A DNA stretch of 64,000 nt from Dysidea avara (lineage: Eukaryota; Porifera; Demospongiae; Dictyoceratida; Dysideidae), in contig NC_089280.1 of NCBI RefSeq assembly GCF_963678975.1, positions 1,997,001 to 2,061,000 of the forward strand, written 5' to 3'. A program made the position numbers and the translations under genes. The notes below the pieces were generated by a model, which saw only the letters and a list, made by a program, of their open reading frames with translations, was not told where the DNA came from and made no database searches. Positions 1 through 12,600 of the stretch are shown here, one piece after another (the first letter of the stretch is position 1; each line of letters begins with the position of its first letter).

Positions 1-3000
1 TTCTTCTTCATGTTTAACCTCTACTACAGAAAACATCTGTAAGTCAGCTAGTATACAGGTTCAATATACAACACATAACGATTATTTTTTAGGCAAGTCG
101 TACATGCTTTATTTACATTGGTCCACGTTACCAAAGACATATGGCCATGTAGCTACACACATGCATAAAGTTAAAAGTTGTTTTAATAGGCTGTTATATT
201 ATTATATTGTGTACTGTGTAGAAATCATGTATGATATAATGCATAGGTGTAATTATATAAGTCTTTAAACTCAGGGAGTATAATTGTTATGACAAGGGTA
301 GCCTGGTTAAGTGAACTTTCCACTGTCATTACTTAATGGAGATGTCTCAATAGCTTCTTGAATATTCATCATATTCACAGCAAACTTGGTATGTGAATTC
401 ACCTTTATATGCTCTTCATTTGTCTCAAAGAACAAGGCAATCGAGTTACATGCTTGCATTTTATAGCAATTTTTGTAAAGTGTGCGAAAATAAATTAAAG
501 CCCCCTGTAGCCCCCTACAGCATAAGAAGGAAAAAATGAGGAAATTAAATTGAATCTTTGAATGCTCATATCTCGCAAATGGCTGTTGTGAATTTAATCA
601 CATTTGCTGTACCCTACCTGGTAGACAGCTATAATGCAAAAATGGTGTGTATTGGAGAAGGAGCCATGGAGCTATGCATGCATGAAATAGCTGTTTTCTT
701 TCTTCCTGTCGATATACTCACGGTTTGACGTGCCAGCTTTCTTGGCCACACTACACACTACCGTGTGCCTTGATAGTAGTAAATTTGTACATGTTTTGAT
801 TTCTATCTACTTTGCTAATTCTTACTATAAAGTAATTCCATCCTTATCTTGTGTAGTACCTAGATTATCTTTGCTATAAGTACTTTTTATTCCTTTAGAG
901 TTGTAAGGAAAAGCAGTTACCGACTCAACTCACTGATTTTAGTAGCAGTGTTTGTAGGGTTTGTTGGTACCCTCCTACATGTTATTAAACTAGATGATGA
1001 TATGTCTGAAGTTGTCACTACAACTATTTGCAATGTAAGTTAATTCACTGATAATAACCTGTTTAACCAGTTTATGTAACACAGTGCATGGGCAAGTCAA
1101 AGGAGCCACCTAGCATATATCCAAATGTAGACCGGCTACTACAGCTAGCTAATTATATGAAAGTTAAGACTGAAATCAATTGTGCTAATGAATTAACAAC
1201 AGGAGCTTATGAGCTGCCAAAGGCAGTAAAGGAACATGGAACTTACACTGCCTGCCAGGTGCCATCACAATCCAAATCAATCGCCGATTAGTTTCCATAT
1301 AAGGAAAGTAAAATTTCATTATTCGAATCTATACAAAATTACGAGTGACCAGTGACACATGGCAATGGTAAAGTTGGCTGAGTCTTCCTCAAGGTCTTTC
1401 TCTTCTTCAATGGTGGCGAACTTGTCTCTACTTTGTGTGGCTGGAGTGTCATTTGCGCATGACATAAAACAAACACAGTGACGTAATTTGGATTGTCATG
1501 GAACTCAGTTTCATGCTCCTTCGCCGCTTTTGGCGGCTCATAAGCTCCTGTTAGTACTTAACAACCATAAAACCATTCACATGATCCAGGTGTTTTGTTA
1601 TCCTTGTTATCCTATAAGTTGGGAAACATTTGGTACTGGTGTTACAAGCTTATTCACAAGCATTTATACTTGCAAATGATGACTCAACAGCCTTGATTAA
1701 AACATTTCACTCACTTACTGCACATTTTCAGTGATATCCCTAGGATATGTCTGTTCATATTGATAAACATAGCAGGACCTATATCAGCTGTAGACCTATA
1801 ATCAATTGTTTTAGGCAAAATAAATCCATTGGATGAACTTGTAGGTGATTGTTTGCTTGAGTGAGCTATTAACCTGCTATGCAAGTGTTACATATTAGCT
1901 ATAACATGGGGTTTCCTGATACATATTAGTGATGGCCAATATTGATACTTTGCTATACGATTAATTATCGTCATAACAATTACCATGATTATCACGAGTA
2001 TTGTCCACTCAACTCTTTGTAATAAAAAACACTAAACACATCATGAATTGTCAATTAATGATAAAATTACATTGAATTTTTACAAATATTTCTCTGACTA
2101 TCGCACAATAATTGCCGATTTTGATTATCACTAGTCAATGGAAAGTACACGACCTCGATTATTTCCAATAAAATTACGATTATCATGGTAAGTGTATAAT
2201 TTCCCATCCCTAATACGTATTCCAGTATACCTCGGGCCTGTACCTCTTGGGAATTTGGCATGTATATCAGGCAAAGCTCTCATCACTGTGTTACAAGTAT
2301 TACATGTACACAGGCAAGAAACTGGACTAACAATTTAGCATTTGTAGTTGCTTTTGGTACACTATTTGCTAAAATTTGGAGACTTTACAAAATCTTTGCC
2401 AACAAGACATTAACAAAACGTGTAAGTGTTGCATTAGCAATGTGATTTGGTATATATTTATGTGATTCACTATACTGCACAGAAACATTTGGATGATCAA
2501 TATTTACTTCTGATGGTAGCAGTTATAGTAGCACCAATCTTAGTAGTATTAATTGTCCAAGTTGCAGCATTTCCACTAAAGTTACATCGACATGAGATTA
2601 TAAATGAGGTAATGTTTTCATTTTTGTGTAATATAATTAGGGTTACACCGATTCTAGTATCGGTATTGGTATCAGGCCGATACTGCTGTTTTCATGAAGT
2701 ATCAGAATCGGCCATTATATTGTTGCAGATACCGATTCTTATCACATGCAAGAATAAAATAACGTTCGTTTGTACTTGCTTATTTTACTAGCACAGTGGA
2801 TGCCTAAAAGCATCAAGTATAACACTAATAGCTAACTACCAGCAAAATTACTGATCTATGCTGAAACCTACGTGTGAAAACGCTTTACTGAGAAAAAGAT
2901 CAATATACTCAAATAGAACAGTCAATAACTCTAATAGAGCAATCAGGTAGAAGTGACTGTTTCAGTAATAGAATATTTTTGTGTTTTTGTAAACACCATT

Positions 3001-5129
3001 ATGATATTATCTACACTTCTCCAGAAGAATACTGGAATATCCACTGGTTTGCATTTCAGTGACTTCCTTCTTTGTAAATCTTGATTAGCTACTTCATTAT
3101 AAACATGAATCATACTGAAAACGTGTACAAGAATACCATGAAATGCACTATATAATAAACGTGTGCACTATGAAGTAGCTACTTTACGGTACTTGGTATC
3201 AGTACTTGTACTTGCAGATACTTCCCAGCTGAGTACTTGGTATTTGAAGTATCGGTAAAAGTGGAATCGGTGCAGCCCTACGTAAATATAATTTGCGAAA
3301 ATGCATGGATATCAATCTTGATATTTCACAAATGTAACTAGCATTGTTGATTCCTTTATATTATTCCAGGATGATTTTATGACAGTAGAAATTTATGAAG
3401 ATTGCAGTGGAGATCATGAGTTCATATTCTTAGGAGTTTGTTGCATTGAATATGTTCTACTAGCATTGTTTAGTATACTAGTAACTTATCAGACTCAGAA
3501 AAATATTGGTGTTTATCATAAACATCTTGAATCAGCTGTGATCAACCTGACAACTATACTAGCTGTCCTGTTGTCCTCTGTTTGTCAAGTTGTTGTGATC
3601 ATTTTTCATTTGAATGACCAACAAGAAGGAGTATTATTGGTGATTACACTTCGTGATTGTCTGTGGATGTTTCCAATAATCTATTTGTTGTTTATTCCTA
3701 AGGTACATTTGCTACTCTGTACAGTGGGTAATATAGCTGGGTATTTTTGAGGGGCACCATCCAAAATGCTGCCATTAAAAGCTATCATATATAGAAATGT
3801 GATCCATGACAAAAATCACTTTTTACAGAATGATCTTAGTGCATCTAACGTTCAAGTATACAGCATTAGGAACATTATATTTGCAAACAGCCAAGGCCAA
3901 AGCTAGATATTTAGCCCCCACCTACCCCACCCACTTGCCTGCCTGCCTGCCTGCCAGCCAGCCAGCCAGCCAGCCAACCAGTCTCTGTGTGTGAGGCAGC
4001 ATAGTAAAGTGGATAAAGCATCAGTGCGGTAATTAAAAGGTTCACGGTTTAATGCCCAGTTACGTCAAATTGGTACTGTCATTGTTTCCTTGAGCAAGAA
4101 AACTTTATTCACATTGCTCCAGGTTATCCAGCTGCTTAAGTATGGATCTAGTGACCTGGTATCAACTGGGAAAGCAGCCCACCCACCTGTAACATCAATG
4201 GGTACCTGGTATAACTGGAGAAGCAAATGCCAATTGTCCATGGCTTGTATTGTGGGTGAAGGTCCAGGTGGGACTTTGGGTGCCTAAATCTTTGGCACAG
4301 CCTCCTGGAGGTTACTAGTCCCGCCCCATGGAAATAATCAAAGTCATAAAGATTTGTTGAGATTCCATTTATCCAGAGATTTAAGATTCTTGACCAAGAT
4401 TTGGGATATCAAATTGCTTTTGTTGGATTCCAGTTTGTATTGAGCCTCATTCCTACTGTACAGTACTACCAACTGTGTGATAGTAAATTTCACAATACTT
4501 TCTCTGAAAATCAGTGCCAGTGTCTAATAGCCAGAGTCTATATACAGTATAATTTATTATATGAGAAAGTGTTGTTGCCTACTAGTAGTTAGTTAACAGG
4601 GATGTCTTGTTGGTATAGTATTGACAGCTGTTAAGCTAAATGTGGCTAAAGCCTCACAAGTTCTACTAATGTATACAGAAACTGAGAGAATGTAACTTGT
4701 ATGATAGGACAGGTTCCAGTCCTAAGTATATAATAATATATAAGTGAACCACTATAATTAGTTACTCGGTGAAATTACAACTACCTTTATCGATCATACT
4801 ATTTCTTACAGGTATACAGAGTGAAGGAAATGTCCCAGTTCATTAATAAAGTTAATGAGTCTGTAGCAAATACTTTATGGAGTAGGAAGAGTGTAGAACT
4901 ACCAGACTTTGAGCTCCACAGAAGAATTTCAGATGTTATTGTAACACACAATGAAAAGACACAGGAAACATCTCTCGATTCAATTTCAAATTTGTATCCT
5001 GAAACTAAAGTAACATTTTCAACTGTGTTTGAGAATCACAGTGCTCCATATGGAATAGACCAGTATACATTGAATGTGCCATATCATTTGTGTAACACTG
5101 ATACACTAAATGGTGTTCAGTTACAGTAA
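1..5129 (+). CDS. GABA-B-like class C GPCR, gene A (3' part only)
   Basis: This is the membrane half of a metabotropic GABA-B-type receptor; the ligand-binding half lies before the window. Exons placed by splice sites and alignment to gene B are 1-38 (end of TM1), 899-1034 (TM2), 2314-2421 (TM3, ARNWTNN...FGTLFAKIWR), 2483-2608 (TM4), 3370-3702 (TM5-7, ending LLFIPK) and 4812-5129 (cytoplasmic tail, stop TAA). The TM3 pattern Cys-x-Ala-Arg-x-Trp followed by AFGTLFAKIWR is typical of GABA-B receptors. About 90% of residues in the 111-residue TM5-7 exon match gene B (11 differences by eye), while the tail has diverged more. All visible exons splice in frame, so the gene looks functional. Ligand and G-protein coupling cannot be read from the sequence. 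Introns have grown by hAT-like and SINE insertions that gene B lacks. Confidence 0.9.
480..800 (+). repeat. Member of a dispersed repeat family (TM1-TM2 intron of gene A)
   Basis: The segment shares its order of short blocks with 35880-36250 and with the repeat interrupted at 40643-42140. The blocks are a run resembling gcaatttttgtaaagtgtgc, then gctcatatctc, then tttctttcttcctgtc, then a final block with cacactaccgtgtg followed by cttgata. A short piece recurs near 49380. No coding potential is evident and the family is not identified. Confidence 0.6.
1927..2212. mobile_element. hAT-like MITE in gene A intron
   Basis: This 286-bp insertion begins tagtgatgg and ends ccatcccta, which are imperfect inverted termini. 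It is flanked by 8-bp duplications, atacatat at 1919-1926 and atacgtat at 2213-2220 (one mismatch), the length typical of hAT elements. The same intron of gene B (around 49910-49970) lacks the insertion while the flanks align, so it arrived after the A/B duplication. The interior is AT-rich with imperfect inverted symmetry around gattatca. Confidence 0.75.
2638..3280. mobile_element. hAT-like non-autonomous element in gene A TM4-TM5 intron
   Basis: The corresponding gene B intron is only 87 bp (50308-50394), against 761 bp here. The excess is a block starting tagggttacaccgattc and ending gaatcggtgcagcccta, imperfect inverted termini of a kind seen in hAT elements. The flanks show a rough repeat of gtaatataat, but no clean 8-bp duplication can be drawn. 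No transposase is encoded. Confidence 0.7.
3937..3980. repeat. (GCCT)n/(CCAG)n tetranucleotide microsatellite
   Basis: Tandem cctg units switch to ccag units, giving a self-complementary tract in the last intron of gene A just before a SINE-like sequence. Confidence 0.9.
3990..4345 (+). mobile_element. tRNA-derived SINE
   Basis: The left part resembles a degenerate tRNA: an A-box-like tagtaaagtggataaagc around 4002 and a B-box-like ggttcacggtt at 4039-4049. It is followed by a body with blocks common in animal SINEs: ttgagcaagaaaactttatt, cacattgctccagg and ggtacctgg. Such elements are transcribed by RNA polymerase III and moved by LINE enzymes. The family and exact ends are uncertain. The gene B tail intron has no counterpart at this place. 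Confidence 0.6.
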
Positions 5130-5278
5130 AATCTTTTTTATTCATTCTAGTTTTGCAGTTTGTGTTGAACCTCAGGCTTGTACATGTGTGCTTTAGTTTT
5201 GTATATTTCATGCTTAATTTTTATATATAAAACACTGTCTTACACACTTCAGTTACGAAATGTTTGCAAAGTGGGGTA

Positions 5279-5710
5279 ACAATGACGGATTCCAGGATGG
5301 GGCATTTGCTCCAAATGCCCCCTCATCTTGTGGAAGCCAGCCATACTTCTGAATAAAACAATAAACTGTATGTCAGGCCAAGATCAGTTTTAAAAATATG
5401 CATATTTTACTAGCATTATTACAAATTCACCTGAAACCAAAGTCAAACTAGCTGTGAAATTGTCACCCAGCACCTTCGTGTGTACTAAGCGCCTCTAAAA
5501 TAATTATTGGGTTGCTGCTTTTAAAAGACATTCAGAGCCATTTAAACAGCTTTTAATACTTCTGCAAAGGCCAAATGGCAAAAATCAAAAGTTAGACACT
5601 ACTAAGAGGTGATTATTTGCTGCAAAAATGCAGCAACTAACAAGAGAATTCAGCTCCTACAACTTAGCCTGTTTGTGCCCTCCCCTTGCCAGCTCCTGGA
5701 TCCGCCCCAG
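5279..5710 (+). mobile_element. Non-autonomous DNA element just 3' of gene A (copy 1)
   Basis: The ends carry short inverted motifs, cggattccagga near 5284 and tcctggatccgcc near 5693. The matching site downstream of gene B (52640-52660) reads straight through as gtggggtatgcataac, so this block is an insertion made after the duplication. A second copy lies in opposite orientation at about 6937-7360. No protein is encoded. Confidence 0.65.
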
Positions 5711-6936
5711 GGTATGCATAACACCGATCTCTGAATTACTTTACATAGCTGCACAGCAGCCATTATGTATACAAGTTTTATAAGCACTTTTTGTTAGTAT
5801 AAACATTATACCATTTGTTTGATAACATGTTAGTGCTAAACCTTATAAGTGACTATTGCTATTGGTTTACAACATTATAACTGGTAGATGCATACAGTAT
5901 ATGAACACATTCTTTTTTCCAGTATGACCAGTCAAACTGTAACTATTATGTATTGCATATGAACTTATGTGTACTGTGCTTGTGCATGCTTATGTGTGTG
6001 TGTGTGTGTGTATGCGTGTTAAGCATTAAGACTACCGCTCCCAATACTGTATAAACACATGGCCAAGGACTTGGTCCTACTAAATGATATGACCTCTATA
6101 ACATTTCATTCTTTAATTGCAAAATCAAATCAAATTTATTATTTTTGCAATTAACAAGATTCAGTTAGTTAAATCTTGCTAATTGCAAAATTATAGAATT
6201 AAAATGTAACTTATTAAGTGTCTACCAGATAAATAGAAGTTGATAAGCAAGAGTTAATTTATAGCTGTCTCTCATGATCAAAGAATGTAGGACCAGCTCA
6301 GGAACAGAATGACATGCATGACCTCCAATGCAAACTAGTGACCCGATGCACTTGACACATAATATCTCAACAGAGCATAACAGGAAGTAGCACTGTCAGT
6401 AAACACAGAGGTGAGTTTCTGGTAGTAGAAGATACCTGTCATGATTATATACTACATTACACACACCACTAGTTATAAACCACCCAAAGAGCTATAGTCA
6501 TAAACATGTTTGGTTAAATTATGAACTCTCTCTGTCTAGCATTCAGAAGCTATCTGGAGCAGAATTTGTTGTTTGCTATATAATTATGATGAAGCCAAGG
6601 GGTAATCCCCCTTACTTTTATTGCAAAATGCTTGCAGGAAAGACAATAGAACAGCCAACTACTCTATTAGAGCAGTCACCTTTTCTTAAAGCTGTAAGTA
6701 CTTACTTGATTATATTGTTTGCAATATAAATACTTTCAGAGCTTCTATATTTTCGTTGGGGAATCGAAAGCCCTCAGACCCCCGATCCATAAATTACATC
6801 CACATATCTGTTGTATCATTAGCTACAATTCCATGCACTGCATAAGTTTTACTGCCAACTCACAGTGCGCCACCGGCCTCTGTTGCACAGAGTATTACAT
6901 ATACTAATAGCTAGGCAATCACGGACAGTTCCATCA

Positions 6937-7360
6937 CAGGGGCAGATCCAGGACCTGGCAAGGGGAGGGCACAAACAGGCCAAGTTGTAGGTGGTTGGGG
7001 AGAGCCAGCTGCAGATTTTCTTGTTAGCTAGTTGCTGCATTTTTGAAGCAGCAAATAATATACCTTTTAGTAGTATCTCACAGTTAATTTTTACCATTTT
7101 GGCCTTTGCAGATGGTTGTGAAGTCTTAAAAGCTGTTAAAAGGCTCTGAATGCTTCATATGATAATTATTTTTAGAGGCGCTTGGTAAGCACGAAGGTGC
7201 AGAACGACAATTTTATAGCTAGTTTGACTTTGGTTCGCTTTAATTTCAGGAATATTTATAATAAAATGTGCATATTTTCGTGAATTATGTAAGCTGATCT
7301 TGGCCTGACATAAAGTTTAATGTTTTTATAATCAGAAGTGTGGCTCCTCCACAAGGAGTT
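6937..7360 (-). mobile_element. Non-autonomous DNA element (copy 2, inverted)
   Basis: This is the reverse complement of most of 5285-5712. Shared blocks include gcagatccaggacctggcaa against its partner, the stretch around aggcgcttggtaagcacgaa, and ttggcctgacat. The pair is separated by about 1.2 kb and could fold together, but the copies look like independent insertions of one family. Confidence 0.6.
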
Positions 7361-7678
7361 AGTATGGAGAATTACTATCTATGGTATTTGTATTTTAAGG
7401 ATAAAGGCTTATGCCTGTACATCCATAAAAAAAATTTAATTATGTACTTAGCTATTCTAATTACCATACAAAATCAAATAAGCAATTAATGTAGTGTAAT
7501 CAACAATAGATTGGGTAATGAATTCCAGTTATTGATTACTCTGTTACTATAAAAATAAGATCTTGTATACGAATTAGTGTGGTGCTTAAATAATTTCCTT
7601 GTGTGACCTCTTGTTACAGTAGAAGTGGATGGGGTAAATAAAGAGGGAGGGGGGCATTTGCCCCAAATGCCCCATCAC

Positions 7679-8147
7679 TACTGGACAATAATTAATGCTA
7701 TTACCATGAAATTCCCATGATCCTATGAAATACCCATGAAAGGTGCATGCAGTTGGTTTTTTTTTTTCATGGGTAATGAAATACCCGTGAAATGCTGGAG
7801 TAAAATAATGTACCCATGAACAACCCATGAGCGAGTGAGTTTTCATGGGTTTGGCATACTGTGAAAATCTGTGAAATCATGGCCATGAAAAACCTATGAA
7901 TAATATTCATTGGCTTTCCAGAGGTTTTTCATATAGGTTTGAATTCACAGTTTTTCATGGGTTGTACATATCGTACATATGGTACATACAAACCCATGAA
8001 AACTCACTCGTTCATGGGTTGTTCATGGGTACATTATTTTGCTCCATGTATTTCATCAGCCATGAAAAATACCAAGTGCAACTTTCATGGGTATTTCATG
8101 AGGATCATGGGAACTCCATGGTAATAGCATGGATATATTGTCCAGTA
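7679..8147. mobile_element. Fold-back MITE built from repeated catgggta/tacccatg words
   Basis: The ends are inverted (tactggacaata at left, tattgtccagta at right), and the arms continue as imperfect inverted repeats for roughly 200 bp each. The arms contain many short catgggt or acccatg words, for example around 7725, 7765, 7810, 7835, 7990, 8020 and 8085. The open reading frames here arise from this repetitiveness and are not genes. I see no clear target duplication. Confidence 0.7.
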
Positions 8148-8481
8148 GCTAGTGCATCCTGGATCCGCCATTGCATCATAGATTTATAAACCCCAGCTGC
8201 GTGCAAATGGTGTTAAAATAAATTCTGTAAGGGGGATAAAATATTTCAGAGTGGGTCCAATCGGTCCATTTTTCAAACAGCTTTGTTCCGGGGGATCCAA
8301 ACATTTCGATACACCGGTATTACGACCCGGGGGGACCGGAATTAGGGGGTCCAAATTATTCGTGACAGTCTCCCAATTAGGGTTTCGTAACTTTCACATC
8401 GTTTGATGCCCTACGTAAAATTACGTAACAACACTGCGCTATAGGCGCTTTTATAAAATAATAATTATTAAGCAACACACT

Positions 8482-9262
8482 GCCAGGGACATTGATAGAC
8501 TAGAAGCAATTCAGAGACGAGCTGCACGCTGGGTGTATGGTAGCAGATGGAATCCTCATTCACATAACTGGTCCAAATCTTCTACACAGTCTTGTTTGCA
8601 GGACCTAAGATGGCCTGCGCTCCATACTCGTCAGTCCTATTTTACTATCACGCAAGTACACGATATTTTACATGACAGAGTTTCTATCCCATTCAACTCA
8701 CATTTCAAGTTTTCAAGTACCAATACTAGATCCCATTCACTTTCACTTACCACATCATCATCTACCATGAACGAGATGAACTCATTAAATAGCTTTAAGC
8801 TAAGTCATATTTAGTTAATTGTGTGTATATATGTACCTATATTGTTTTTGTATGCTTGTTCAGGGCACAGCTGAAAAACAGCTTTTGCTGATGCTGTCTC
8901 CCTGTCTAAATAACATTTAAAAAAAAAAAAAAAAAAAAAAAACGCCTACCGTTTCAGTTTCTTTTTTATAAATTCTCCATTTCTTTGGAACTCAGTACCT
9001 GTCGAAATTTTACAAATTTACAAAGCAATTCCTTTTCGGATGGCACTTCGTCAACTTCTGCTCAGCTAACCTGATTTTGTAATTTTCTCTTTGTTTTTTG
9101 TATAGGTATGTAGTTGTCGTGTGTCATGTTTTTGCTGTATGTTTTATTTTGTACTTGTAACTGTATGTATGTATGTATGTCTTTGTAAGGGGAGCACGTT
9201 TGCAGGCTTTGCCTTTTGTGTGACCCTTGTCTTTTGACAAAAATCGATAATCTAATCTAATC
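8482..9262 (+). mobile_element. 5'-truncated LINE (reverse transcriptase C-terminus and 3' tail)
   Basis: From about 8490 to 8814 the reading frame gives DIDRLEAIQRRAARWVYG followed by a basic tail, the typical end of a non-LTR reverse transcriptase ORF (jockey/CR1-like wording). After the stop come a run of A at 8919-8941 and then a 3' region with caggctttgcc, ending in repeated aatct units at 9246-9262. The flanks carry similar words (aagcaacacactg before, aagcacactg after) that fit a target duplication, because the opposite arm is uninterrupted here. It may be one insertion or a poly-A LINE placed inside an older aatct-tailed one. The 3' region resembles 59262-59480. Confidence 0.7.
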
Positions 9263-9600
9263 TAAGCACACTGACACGCTTTATCAAACCTCGATTCTGG
9301 GGAGAGGTGACAGCAGCCAGTGGCCTGTGATGACGTGCTACTAAGGGGTCTGCCAGGATAACTGAAGTGAGTTATGTATGCATGAGTATGTATCACATCA
9401 CCACCAAGATCACCACTGTTTGCCTGGTTGCAATGTTTTATGCTACAATGCTATGAACAGAATTCTTAACATAGACATGGTGATAATTCCAATATATTTC
9501 AACTTGCCAGTAGAGGGGCAGAGGTTTAGATTGTCCCATGCAGTTGCAGTGGTGTTGATGGTTTTGCAGTGTTGGTAGTTAAACTAGACCTATAGAATCC

Positions 9601-12600
9601 CCCCCTTCCCCTTAGAATTGCCTGTGAGCATAACTACGTAGCTATTGGATAATACTATAGTACAATTTCTGAAACAATATTAACTGTAAATTTACAACAA
9701 GAAAATTTTTACAAAAGTAAAATTTGACAAATTGGTTAATTTGTCCAATAAGCACCTCAAAAGTCAGTGTTTAGACCTGTTATTTTTTGCTTTTCGCCAA
9801 ATTTTATTTCGTCAAAGCTGATTAATAATATTGTGAATTCTTCAAATTTTTCTTTCGTCAGTACTTCCTGTTGTATCTGTAAAACTTTGTTAAATATCTG
9901 CATACCTAATCATCTGTGCAGCGCTGTCTGCCTTTCATTTGTGACAGTTAGCTATAGTGTGTGGGTCATGCCATTCCACAAGTGTATGTTATATATTACT
10001 CCACCATTACTGAAGCTCAAAGCAGCCACTGAAATCAATTTATTGTCATGCACAGTGCTGTATAGGTTGAGTAGCTGTATTGCTTGATTAAACACCTTAA
10101 ATTAATTTTTAATATTTCATTGAATTAGTTAATACAGAAATATTGGCATTAAATTACATTTGCAATCTTTGCTGATAGTACAGTCTCGTGCAAGGTTTTG
10201 TATCCTGCCCCATGTTGTGCGTGCAGATAACCTTTGTTATTGTATACAATTAGGCACGAGCAGCTGTTACTTCATAACATAAACACAATGGACTGCTTAT
10301 GTTGGGACTGGTGGGATACAGGGAATTGGGGGATTCACCCATTCACCATAGGGACCTGCAATATATTAGTACAGACTGTCCCAATATTAAGTAAACTCAA
10401 GAGGGTTATCATTTCTGCCATTTGTTATCCAGCGTGTGCAAGTTCAACTCTTGCTCGTGATTAGATATAATTGAATCACTCCAGTCTAACAGTTAAATTT
10501 CAAGTACATTTACTGCAAAATGGTGTTACACTGCACACAATCAGTAGCGTCTGAGTTAAAAGACAAACCAAGTGAATCGCCTCAGTTGGTAGGTATCAAA
10601 TCATCCTCCATAATCAATAGCAAACAAATTAAGGTACAGCAACATGTGTGTGCCTTCAAAATACCAACTATACTGTTACAGTATGTACTAAATTGAAATT
10701 GTTTACAAGAACTTTGTCCTGTACACTGTCATTGTAAGGCATACCCACAGAATGTGGACCATGTCAGCGTGTCCAAGTGTGAAGTAATTTATTTAGCTGG
10801 TCTGCACTATATTTAGCAGTGACAATTCAGCACGTGCACTATTCTCTTTCCCTACATCAGGACCCTTTCCCCCTTCACTAAGGCTTGAAACATGCTATTA
10901 CTATGTAAAGCTGCTCCTGTACAACTGTGACTACTGTATTTATTAGACCAAAATGTTGTTTAAAAATCCATTGCTTTCGTATCATGTACAGCACAGCGTG
11001 TTTTGCACTGCTAGGGACATTAAGTATGTATAGGCTTCAGATGAAGTGATCCAATTCATGTATGGTAACCCAGGGGTTTAAATCAAAGGTAAAGTGCAGT
11101 TGTGATTCTGTGTACAGTGAATATGTATGGGGTTTGTTGGAGAGTCAACTACGGAAAGGTTGTGAATAATACTTAATGGTGAAATCGTACTTAGAACAAG
11201 TAATGTCCCCTCTGTTGGAGAAGCGACAAGTTCCTGGTGATAACAATCTGACTGAGTGTACAAATGATAATTATGAAGTTGTAGATAATGACACTCTTGA
11301 ACTGTCTAAACTTACATGAACATTATTGTTAGTGTCTCTATTGATTATGCATTCCCCCTCCCCCCACTGGATGCATCAATAATTACAGACTGTCCAGTAT
11401 AATAAATAAAGACATAATGGTTTGGTTCCAAATTCAGAAAAGAAGACCAAATGGTGTGTTTCCTAGTACATATAAAACAGTGAAATTGTCGGACCACATA
11501 GGACATTTGAAATAAAAGCTTCAGGGTGTTTTAGCAGGTCAAGCATTACTACGAATAAGCCACATTCCATTCATAAATTATTAGGGCTACCATCTGAATG
11601 TAATAGAGGTAACATACTGTACATGTTCTGTTACAGAAAGAAGTTACGGTAATATTGGATCTACTATAAAGATGTGATAACAAAGGGTTAGTTATTTGTA
11701 AATAAAAAGATGTGATAATTAAACAACAATAATATGATCAGTTACAGCATGTACATAAAACTTGGAACAAAAAGTTATTGAGCGATGTACCACAGTCTAG
11801 CATCACATTATTGCAAATGCTGCAGCTCTTCAGCAAAAAAAGTCACCCTTGATGATAGAGTTCTATGTACAATATGAGAAGATACTGGCCAATTTCACCT
11901 GCTGTGCGAGTAGTCATGATTGACCCACAATTAGACGATGAAATCATTGCTACCTGCATTAACAAACACATACAAAACAATTACTATTGTATTTCATTTT
12001 ACAGAGTATGTCTAAAAAAAACTTTGCAAAATGACATTTGTATTAGGAGAACGGCAGAATTCTACATGGAAAGTCACTACTGTCATCAAAATGAAGAAAT
12101 GAACACATACATAGCTACAGAAAGAAACTCAGTCATTACTGATGTGCGTAACATGCGTATGTGGGTAAAACCCAGTGGGTTTTTCCCTGAATCATCTTGG
12201 TGCTGGATGGTTCAAAATTTTTACGTTTTGATTTCTTGTTGCTAGCCCTCACTCTCCATTGTTGTATTTAGTCTTTCATTATTTTCTATTCACTTATGAA
12301 TGTAAGTTTTCAGGTAGTCGTGCTCCTGGACTTACGTATGGTTATTGTCTTGTATCTATGGTTACTAAGTATGTTGTTGGTTGTTTGGTAACAATGATAG
12401 ATAGCCTGCTACAGTTGCTAGTGGTGCAAAACCCAGATGTTATAGATTACAATGGGCAAACAGGGTGTGGGTTATTTGGAGTATGGTGGAGGGGTTAGAC
12501 TGTGACTTCAGAATCACCTGTTTAATTGTAGTGCTAGGCTTATAAAACAAAACACTAGGGGTATCACGTATCACTTGCTAAGTCAATCTCAATCTGTGAT

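Noticed and set aside
1088-1291. 67-codon frame in the gene A intron
   Set aside because: The matching intron part in gene B (49460-49560) aligns but does not keep the frame, so it is conserved intron DNA and not an exon.
7586-8189. Overlapping frames rich in Met, Gly, Tyr and Phe on both strands
   Set aside because: They arise from the catgggta-rich fold-back MITE, and the frames on opposite strands mirror each other.
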